Of a DNA stretch of 64,000 nucleotides, positions 58,342 to 64,000 are shown piece by piece (the first letter of the stretch is position 1; the number at the start of each line of letters is the position of its first letter). The stretch lies in assembly GCA_964541255.1 (NCBI GenBank), contig CAZIPL010000002.1:1-64000 (forward strand). Reading direction: 5' to 3'. The DNA is from CAYOSU01 sp964541255 (GTDB taxonomy: Bacteria; Bacillota; Clostridia; Christensenellales; CAMQZB01). The notes beneath the pieces are model-generated. The model was given only the letters and a program-made list of their open reading frames with translations, did no database searches and was not told the origin of the DNA. A program made the position numbers and the translations under genes.

Positions 58342-59817
58342 ATGGCAAAACAAAAGGTAAACAAGCATCCCGATTGGCAGATGACGAGTGCCGAAAGAAA
58401 GTGGTATTACATAGGCGATACCGGAAGACTTTTCGGCTCGACGCTTATTACAAGCTATATGACGTTGTTTTTGATGTTTCAAGGAATATCGACTGCGGCA
58501 GTTGCCACGGCAATTATGATCGTCAAGATCATCGACGCTGCGGACGACGTTATTTTCGGTTTTATTGTAGACAAATTAAAATTGACGGAATGGAAAGCGT
58601 TTAAAAAAATTACGGGAAGCGGTAAATATATGCCGTGGTATAGGTTGACGTTCTGGATGTTCCCCGTCGCAACCATTCTTTTCTTCCTTATGCCTAAGTC
58701 TTTCCCCGAAGCAGCTAAGGTTGCGTGGTTCTTCGTAACGTATTTGCTATATGACTTGACCTGCACGCTTTCGGAAGTCCCGATGCAGTCGATGGTAATG
58801 ACCCTCACCGAAAGCCCGTCTGAGAGAAATAACATCTTGACGGTCAAGGGCGTTATCACGGTAGTTGCGGCGGTTCTTCTTGCGATTATCGTATCGTTCC
58901 TTATTAGCGAAAGTGTCGGTATGTCAATCTCTACAGTCGGCGTAGGATTCTCCGTATTGTTCCTTTTGATGATGCTTCCTATGGCATTCAAGGTCAACGA
59001 GCACAACACCGAGCTTAAGAACGTCGTAGAGGAGGGCTCGCAAGAAAAATATACCTTTAAGGATATGATTAAGTGCGTATTTACCAATAAGTACATCTTC
59101 GTATTCTTCCTTGCAACTATTGTCTTCACGGTTCTTTTGACGAGAATGGCTGTCGAAACGTTTATCGCGTTCTATATTTTCAACGATTCGATGATATTTA
59201 CATACGTAATGCTCATAGGCTTTGTCCCCGGAATTATCATAAGCGGGCTTTGCGGAAAGATCGCGGACAAAATGGGCAAAAAGAATTTGCTTTCGTTGAT
59301 ATTCGTTCTTTTGGCGGCGGCATCACTCATTATTTATTTCTTTGGCAGAGGTAATAAGGTATTTTTTATCGTAATCGGAGGACTTTGTGCAATCCCCAAT
59401 GCTCTCGTAGAGGTTGTCAGAACATATATCGCACCTGACACAATCGAATATACGAGATATAAAACGGGTAAAGATTGCTCCGGTATCTTCTATTCGTTGC
59501 AGTCTTTCATAAAGAAAGCTACGAACGGTATCGCAAGCTCTTTAGCACTCTTCATTTTGGCGTTCAACGGCTGGCAAGAAGTTACCGCAGACAGCTTTGC
59601 GGATCTTTTGGCGCAGGGCGTAACGCAGACCCCTCAGGCTCTTGACGCACTTTGGAACGTAGGATATCTTATTCCCGCGTTCGGTTGCATTATCGCGGCT
59701 GTTCTTATGCTCGTTCTTTATAACTTAAAAGATAAAGACGCTGCTTTGATGGCGCAGTGTAACGCGGGTACCATAACGAGAGAAGAGTGCGAAGCTCAGC
59801 TTTCGAGAAAGTATTGA
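58342..59817 (+). CDS. GPH family sugar:cation symporter (MFS)
   Basis: 491 residues with about 12 membrane segments. The start WYYIGDTGRLFGSTLITSYMTLFLMFQGIS, the DDVIFGFIVDKLK and WYRLTFWMFP blocks, and IAPDTIEYTRYKTGKDCSGIFYSLQSFIKKA in the second half are typical of glycoside-pentoside-hexuronide symporters. These import sugars or glycosides with Na+ or H+. Rhamnoside or xyloside uptake is plausible given the esterase and rhamnosidase nearby. AGGAGG precedes the ATG. No TetR operator was found before it. Confidence 0.88.
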   Translation: MAKQKVNKHPDWQMTSAERKWYYIGDTGRLFGSTLITSYMTLFLMFQGISTAAVATAIMIVKIIDAADDVIFGFIVDKLKLTEWKAFKKITGSGKYMPWYRLTFWMFPVATILFFLMPKSFPEAAKVAWFFVTYLLYDLTCTLSEVPMQSMVMTLTESPSERNNILTVKGVITVVAAVLLAIIVSFLISESVGMSISTVGVGFSVLFLLMMLPMAFKVNEHNTELKNVVEEGSQEKYTFKDMIKCVFTNKYIFVFFLATIVFTVLLTRMAVETFIAFYIFNDSMIFTYVMLIGFVPGIIISGLCGKIADKMGKKNLLSLIFVLLAAASLIIYFFGRGNKVFFIVIGGLCAIPNALVEVVRTYIAPDTIEYTRYKTGKDCSGIFYSLQSFIKKATNGIASSLALFILAFNGWQEVTADSFADLLAQGVTQTPQALDALWNVGYLIPAFGCIIAAVLMLVLYNLKDKDAALMAQCNAGTITREECEAQLSRKY

Positions 59818-59836
59818 TTATATTGTAAATGCGGCG

Positions 59837-59873
59837 AGGCTTCCGCTTTCCTAAACAAAAGCGGAAACCTTTT
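59837..59873 (+). terminator. Terminator after the GPH transporter gene
   Basis: AGGCTTCCGCTTT pairs with AAAGCGGAAACCT (one mismatch) around CCTAAAC and an extra A, followed by TTT. Confidence 0.8.
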
Positions 59874-59889
59874 CCATAATATATACGAA

Positions 59890-60030
59890 ATTACTTACTT
59901 GTAAGGGCTTGGAGTTTAGCGGTATTGCTAAAATATAACAATCCTTCAGTCTGCTACGCAGACAGCTCCCTTACTAAAGGAGCCTTTGGTTTTGTGGCAA
60001 AACAAAAATTGTTGTGCATAGATTTTATCA
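59890..60030. repeat. Compound intergenic repeat, copy 2 of the palindromic element
   Basis: The two-hairpin module (GTCTGC-TAC-GCAGAC at 59950-59964 and GCTCC...GGAGC at 59966-59984) matches the element at 1-44 with a different first stem. It is flanked on the left by TTGTAAGGGCTTGGAGTTTA and on the right by GTTTTGTGGCAAAACA, both of which recur at 60607-60720 without the hairpin module. Confidence 0.6.
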
Positions 60031-60458
60031 CGAGATAAGAGACTTACGTGAAAGGCAATATAAAAAGCAAAAGCAAAAATACACCTATTTGGGGCAGTCC
60101 TGCCCATTCGGTTTTTTCTCAATATACTTTTTAACTTTGGAAAAGGCTTTGCGATTATGCAAGGTCTTTTCTATTTTTCGTTAAAGCTATAAAGAATATC
60201 GATTGTATTTTGGAATATATGGCGTAAATTATTTATAGTGTGCTTTTTCTTCGGAATAGACTATCGTATAACGTCTTAGTAATTTTTAGTGTTATCTATA
60301 CGTCGATTTGTAAAAAAACGAATTTATAAAGTCTTAAAATTGCGTAGTGTCGTAACTAATCTATGGGTTTTACTATTAGATATATAAATGTTGCGCTTGT
60401 GCTGTGGGACGGTCTTCTTTGTTTTGTTACAGAAATCGGATTATTTTTTTGGTCGATA
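60031..60458. other. Intergenic region, no gene seen
   Basis: AT-rich. A short GC-rich inverted repeat (GGGGCAG and CTGCCC near 60094-60108) followed by a T run might be a weak terminator. Nothing else can be supported. Confidence 0.4.
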
Positions 60459-60493
60459 TTGACAAATTTATGATAAAATGATACTATAGTATC
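60459..60493 (+). promoter_or_regulatory. Promoter with TetR-type operator, site B (autoregulation)
   Basis: TTGACA (60459-60464), 17-bp spacer, TACTAT (60482-60487). The fully palindromic GATACTATAGTATC (60480-60493) covers the -10 box, so binding would block the promoter. It lies upstream of the TetR gene with a leader of about 250 bases. Confidence 0.7.
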
Positions 60494-60606
60494 GAAAACG
60501 AATCGTTTCAATGGATATGCGTTATTAAAACAAAAAGTTTTAATAAAAAAGTTGCGGTAATGATTGTGCGTTTGCGAAAAAGCGTACGGCTTAAATAATA
60601 ATAGAG

Positions 60607-60720
60607 ATTACAAACTTGCTTGCAAGGGTTTGGAATTTCGCAATATTTCAAGCTTAGAAGCACAAAACTATCGTTTTGTGGCAAAACACACTTGTTTTGC
60701 AAAGATTTTTACGCAAGACA
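60607..60720. repeat. Second copy of the flanking repeat, inside the TetR leader
   Basis: TTGCAAGGGTTTGGAATTTC and the later GTTTTGTGGCAAAACA correspond to the flanks of the compound repeat at 59890-60030. ACAAAAC-TATC-GTTTTGT forms a perfect hairpin. It lies between promoter B and the TetR start codon, so it is transcribed with the gene. Confidence 0.5.
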
Positions 60721-60747
60721 AATATCTATATAAAGAGGGGGAAATCG

Positions 60748-61263
60748 ATGTCAAAGGATATTAACAAAGTTTCGTTCATAAAAGACTGTATGGCGGACGC
60801 ACTCGAAACGCTTATGAAAGACCGTGCGATAAAGGATATTTCTATCGACGAAATAACCAATTTGGCGGGAGTAGGGCGAGCTACTTATTTTCGCAATTTC
60901 GATTCGAAGTACGAGGTGCTTGCCTATAAGCAAATAAAGGAGTGGAAAGCTTGGCGCGACAAGCATAATCTGGGTCCGACCGAAGAATTTGATTTCAATA
61001 ATGCGTTATCGACTTTCCAGTTCCAATATAACATAAGAGAGCGTACCCGCCGCCGTTTCACGCACCCGGAGGAGTATAAGCTCGTCAATTCGATAGTTAT
61101 CAAAGAGGTTATTATCCCGGACTCCAATAACGAATATACGGATATGTATAAAATCGCATTCTTTTCTTACGGGCTTGTAGGGCTTCTTCAAAAGTGGGCG
61201 GAGAACGATTTCAAAGAATCCCCCGAAGAGATGGTTACTATGGTCGGCAAGTGGCTAAAATAA
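60748..61263 (+). CDS. TetR family transcriptional regulator, probable local repressor
   Basis: 171 residues from the ATG at 60748, after GAGGGGG; the frame extends 24 codons upstream through the repeat. The N-terminal helix-turn-helix is clear (ISIDEITNLAGVGRATYFRNFDSKYEVL). The ligand domain has the arrangement of TetR/DhaS-like proteins, with a basic stretch RERTRRRF in the middle. Its own promoter and those of the MBL and esterase-rhamnosidase genes share a GATACT-N2-AGTATC-type site. The simplest reading is that it represses all three and is released by a sugar-derived or glycoside ligand; this is inferred. Confidence 0.85.
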   Translation: MSKDINKVSFIKDCMADALETLMKDRAIKDISIDEITNLAGVGRATYFRNFDSKYEVLAYKQIKEWKAWRDKHNLGPTEEFDFNNALSTFQFQYNIRERTRRRFTHPEEYKLVNSIVIKEVIIPDSNNEYTDMYKIAFFSYGLVGLLQKWAENDFKESPEEMVTMVGKWLK

Positions 61264-61391
61264 ATATAACAATCTGCTTACTGTCGTAGAATTTGTAATC
61301 AAGAAATAGATTTTTTTAAGGGCGAAAAGGTATACTCTTAGCCGAAAATGAAGATGGTGACATCTTTTGCTTGCAACTTAAAATTGGTTTT

Positions 61392-61432
61392 ATATGCACT
61401 TCAAATTGCTATTGAGGTGCATATCGTTTTTT
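61392..61432 (+). terminator. Terminator of the TetR gene
   Basis: ATATGCACTTCAA (61392-61404) and TTGAGGTGCATAT (61412-61424) pair over 13 bp with one wobble, then a T run. Confidence 0.88.
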
Positions 61433-61504
61433 ACGCATTTTTTATTATCAAAGCAATGTGATTGATACTTTTAAGTCAATATGTTTCAAAACGGCGGGGC
61501 GGTA

Positions 61505-61555
61505 TTGACTTGCCGATTCTTATGGGGTAAACTTAATATATGATACTTTGGTATC
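61505..61555 (+). promoter_or_regulatory. Promoter with TetR-type operator, site C
   Basis: TTGACT (61505-61510), 17-bp spacer, TAAACT (61528-61533), then GATACT-TT-GGTATC (61542-61555; one arm mismatch) at the expected start. The 30 bp before the -35 box are nearly the same as before site A (AATATGTTTCAAAA, GGCGG, GGTATTGAC). Confidence 0.65.
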
Positions 61556-61622
61556 ACGTAATATGTGTGTATAAAACATAAATAGAAGCGAAAACAAAAA
61601 GAGTTTTTGAAAGGAGAGAAAA

Positions 61623-62636
61623 ATGGAATTTAAGAAAGTGGTTTTCAACGAAGAAAAGAACGTTTATATGAAGTGCTACATTCAAGAATGCGGAGGTGAG
61701 TTTACTAATCTCAAATCTCGTCCCGCGATGATCGTTCTACCCGGCGGAGCATATGCTATGTGTAGTGAAAAAGAAGCCGATTCCGTTGCGCTTTCTTATG
61801 CCAAGCACGGTTTCCAGACATTTATTTTATATTATTCTCTTGCAGGCGTCGGAATGAAATGGCCTGACCCTTTGAACGATTACGACAATGCGGTGGAATA
61901 CATAAAAGAGCATGCCGAGGAGCTTGGCGTCGATACGGAAAGAATTTGCTGCGTAGGCTTTTCCGCAGGCGGACACTTGGCTTCGATGGCGGCAACGAGC
62001 GCGAAGCACAAGCCGCAAGCGGCCGTTTTGGTATATCCGGGGCTTAAATGTATGTCGTACGTTCCCAACGCTTGCGAATTTGTCAATGAAGATACTTCGC
62101 CGTGCTTTATCGTCGGAACGCGCGACGATATGATTTCTCCCAAAGAGACGTTGGAATTTGCCGATAAATTGACGGATTTCGATATAAGGTATGAATATCA
62201 TATATATTCATTCGGCCCTCACGGCTGTTCGACGGGCGCACATTTCGTTGTTCCCGTTGAAACGCATATTACCGAAAGATTCTCTCACTGGGTAGAGGAT
62301 TCGATAGGCTTCATCAAAGAGCTTATCGGGGATTTCGGTGTAAACGGAATGACTGAGCCTAAAACCACTCGATATATCAACGGCAATCACGAAAATAAGT
62401 ACTCAATTGATTGCACGTTCAATTATCTTGTGAAAAACGAAGCGACGTTGTTTGCCGTCGAGCCTCTTCTTGCGGCAGTTCGCGCAATGTTCCCGCCGAA
62501 AGAGGGAGAGGAATCGAATGGCGACGTTCTCGGAATTTTGGGGAACATGACGGCAAGAGAGCTTTATCGAACAATCAAATATCCCGAAGAAGCTATTATT
62601 GCGTTAGACGAAAAGCTCAAGGAAATAGAAAAATAA
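61623..62636 (+). CDS. Alpha/beta hydrolase, acetyl-xylan-esterase-like
   Basis: 337 residues. The alpha/beta hydrolase core shows the oxyanion block LPGGAYAMCSEKEAD (HGGG-like, with LPGG), the nucleophile elbow GFSAGGHLAS (Ser about 118), the acid in GTRDDMIS and the His in SFGPHG. This is the pattern of the esterases that deacetylate xylan and other plant glycans. The last 100 residues are extra and unrecognised. No signal peptide, so it acts on imported material. It is four bases upstream of the rhamnosidase gene and controlled by operator site C. Confidence 0.85.
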   Translation: MEFKKVVFNEEKNVYMKCYIQECGGEFTNLKSRPAMIVLPGGAYAMCSEKEADSVALSYAKHGFQTFILYYSLAGVGMKWPDPLNDYDNAVEYIKEHAEELGVDTERICCVGFSAGGHLASMAATSAKHKPQAAVLVYPGLKCMSYVPNACEFVNEDTSPCFIVGTRDDMISPKETLEFADKLTDFDIRYEYHIYSFGPHGCSTGAHFVVPVETHITERFSHWVEDSIGFIKELIGDFGVNGMTEPKTTRYINGNHENKYSIDCTFNYLVKNEATLFAVEPLLAAVRAMFPPKEGEESNGDVLGILGNMTARELYRTIKYPEEAIIALDEKLKEIEK

Positions 62637-62640
62637 TCGA

Positions 62641-64000
62641 ATGAATATATTTGACTTAAAAACAGAACATCTAAAATGCCCAAATGCGGTGGATAGGCTA
62701 AATCCTCGTTTTTCGTGGAAAATAGAAAGCGAAAAGCGTGGGGTTAGGCAAATAAGCTATCGCATAGTCGCAAAAAGCGGAAATAGCGTTTTGTGGGATA
62801 GCGGCGTTGTTGAAAGCGACAGCAACCTTGTTTTCTACGACGGCGTTCCTCTTGAAAGCAGAATGCATGTTATTTGGAACGTAACGGTTGAAACGGTTGA
62901 CGAGATCGGCGAAAAAGAAGCTTCGACAAGCGATTGCGCGGAGTTTTTTATGGGACTTTTGAAAAAGTCCGATTGGGTCGCAAAATGGATCGATCCCGAA
63001 GAGGAAGTTGATCCGGAAAAAAGAAAACCGTCGCCCTATTTGAGAAAAAGCTTTGTCGTGAAAAAGCCGCTCAAAAGCGCTGTTATCTATCAATCGGCGC
63101 ACGGACTTTACGAGTCTTTTATTAACGGCGTTAGATGTACGGACGATATGTTTAAGCCGGGGTTTACGAGCTATTATTATCGCATTCAATATCAACGTTA
63201 TGACGTAACGAATGTTCTTAAAGTCGGCAAAAACGTCTTGTCGGTAATCTTGGCTGACGGTTGGTGGAGAGGGTTCCCGGGTAAAAATAACTTCGGAACG
63301 CGTTTGGCGTATATCGGACAGTTGGAGTTAACGTACGAAGACGGCGAAAGTGAGATTATCGGAAGTGACGAAAGCTTCAAGTACTCAAACGGCGGATTAC
63401 GTGCGGCTGACTTCATGATGGGAGATGTTTTCGACAGAAACCTCGAAGAAGAGTCTTGGAAAGAGGTAGGCTTTGACGATTCGGCTTGGAGAAACGCGTC
63501 TATATCAAACGAATACGTTTCCGGCGAGCTTATCGCAAGCCGCGGTTATCCCGTGAGAAAAAAAGAAAGTTTCGTCGGAAACGAGATTAAAGACAAAAAC
63601 GGCGACAGAGTGCTCGATTTTTCGCAAAACATTGCGGGAACGCTTAAAGCTACTTTCAGAAATACGACAAAAGGTCAAAAAATCGTTCTTACTTTTGGCG
63701 AAGACTTAAAAAACGGCGAATTCAGCATAGATAATTGCTGTCATACGACCGTACCTTTGCCCGCCTTTCAGGAAATAACATATATATGCAAGGGTGAAGA
63801 CGTCGAAGGATACGAAAACGAGTTTTCTTTCTTCGGGTTCAGATACGTAAAGGTTGACGGTTATGACGGAAAAATCGAAAAAGGCGACTTTGTTTCTTAT
63901 GCGGTCTATTCCGATATACCGTTCGAAAGCGATTTTAAGTGCTCGGATAAGCTTATAGAAAAGCTTGTTTCAAATTCTAAGTGGAGCCAAAAGGGAAATT
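62641..64000 (+). CDS. Alpha-L-rhamnosidase, GH78 family (partial, runs off the window)
   Basis: At least 453 codons are visible, open to the last base. The ATG at 62641 lies four bases after the esterase stop. The N-terminal fibronectin-like part (LNPRFSWKIESEKRGVRQISYRI), the carbohydrate-binding rhamnosidase N domain (SPYLRKSFVVKKPLKSAVIYQSAHGLYESFINGVR, ADGWWRGFPG) and the concanavalin-like domain (DFSQNIAGTLKATFRN, FFGFRYVKVDGYDG) are present. The catalytic (alpha/alpha)6 domain lies beyond the window. It is not a close duplicate of the GH78 protein at 2018, so a different linkage preference is likely. Confidence 0.9.
   Translation, partial: MNIFDLKTEHLKCPNAVDRLNPRFSWKIESEKRGVRQISYRIVAKSGNSVLWDSGVVESDSNLVFYDGVPLESRMHVIWNVTVETVDEIGEKEASTSDCAEFFMGLLKKSDWVAKWIDPEEEVDPEKRKPSPYLRKSFVVKKPLKSAVIYQSAHGLYESFINGVRCTDDMFKPGFTSYYYRIQYQRYDVTNVLKVGKNVLSVILADGWWRGFPGKNNFGTRLAYIGQLELTYEDGESEIIGSDESFKYSNGGLRAADFMMGDVFDRNLEEESWKEVGFDDSAWRNASISNEYVSGELIASRGYPVRKKESFVGNEIKDKNGDRVLDFSQNIAGTLKATFRNTTKGQKIVLTFGEDLKNGEFSIDNCCHTTVPLPAFQEITYICKGEDVEGYENEFSFFGFRYVKVDGYDGKIEKGDFVSYAVYSDIPFESDFKCSDKLIEKLVSNSKWSQKGN

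Noticed and set aside
60676..60747. A 24-codon N-terminal extension of the TetR protein
   Set aside because: It lies in the repeat element, and GAGGGGG supports the ATG at 60748.
1..64000. CRISPR arrays, rRNA or tRNA genes, prophage or intact transposons
   Set aside because: No regularly spaced repeats, rRNA blocks, tRNA cloverleafs or transposase/integrase genes were recognised on either strand by reading; a covariance-model scan was not possible.

Overview
The window reads as a chromosomal segment of an uncultured, probably gut-dwelling Gram-positive anaerobe of the class Clostridia. The ribosomal block has the Bacillota order (S10, spc and alpha operons with secY-adk-map, a KOW protein, infA and rpmJ), S14 is the zinc-binding short form, Shine-Dalgarno sites are strong, and there is a SpoIIQ-like M23 protein and a formate-tetrahydrofolate ligase. 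The density of plant-sugar genes fits a fibre or mucin degrader. A Christensenellales-like lineage is my guess, not something the sequence proves.

Layout. 0-11 kb: an M23 envelope protein, then an L-rhamnose operon (GH78 rhamnosidase, rhamnulokinase with a short C-terminus, rhamnose isomerase) divergent from an AraC regulator, then a second AraC regulator, a choline-kinase-like phosphotransferase and a MATE exporter. 11-26 kb: two tandem paralogous sugar-binding lipoproteins without permeases, a TetR and an AraC regulator, xylAB, a GH2 glycosidase and two tandem MFS paralogs. 26-42 kb: about 30 translation genes from rpsJ to rplQ, with a long S10 leader, three intercistronic hairpins and a structured leader before rpsM. 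42-49 kb: a decayed regulator fragment, fhs, a cluster of three 32-codon genes for cationic peptides with its own operator, promoter and terminator, mscL with an enlarged C-terminus, a papain/C39-like protein, an AraC regulator and a small alarmone synthetase. 49-57 kb: a heterodimeric ABC exporter and an apbE - NusG domain II - Gx transporter - oxidoreductase operon. 57-64 kb: an MBL-fold hydrolase, a GPH sugar transporter, a TetR regulator, an esterase and a second GH78 rhamnosidase cut by the window edge.

How it works together. Rhamnosides and xylosides are probably imported by the MFS or GPH carriers or by ABC systems served by the lipoproteins. They are then cleaved or deacetylated in the cytoplasm (neither rhamnosidase shows a signal peptide) and fed through RhaAB or XylAB. 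Three promoters between 57 and 62 kb carry the same GATACT-N2-AGTATC-type operator, which links the MBL protein, the TetR gene itself and the esterase-rhamnosidase operon into one local regulon.

The item most likely to be new is the peptide cluster at 44.55-45.09 kb. It is too short for ordinary gene calling: three tandem paralogs of exactly 32 residues behind four helically phased TTWACG repeats. Other notable signals are three promoters that would produce leaderless mRNAs, a terminator whose left arm overlaps the start site of the next promoter, a possible pseudoknotted leader before rpsM, and an intergenic repeat whose two copies keep the same hairpin through compensating base changes.
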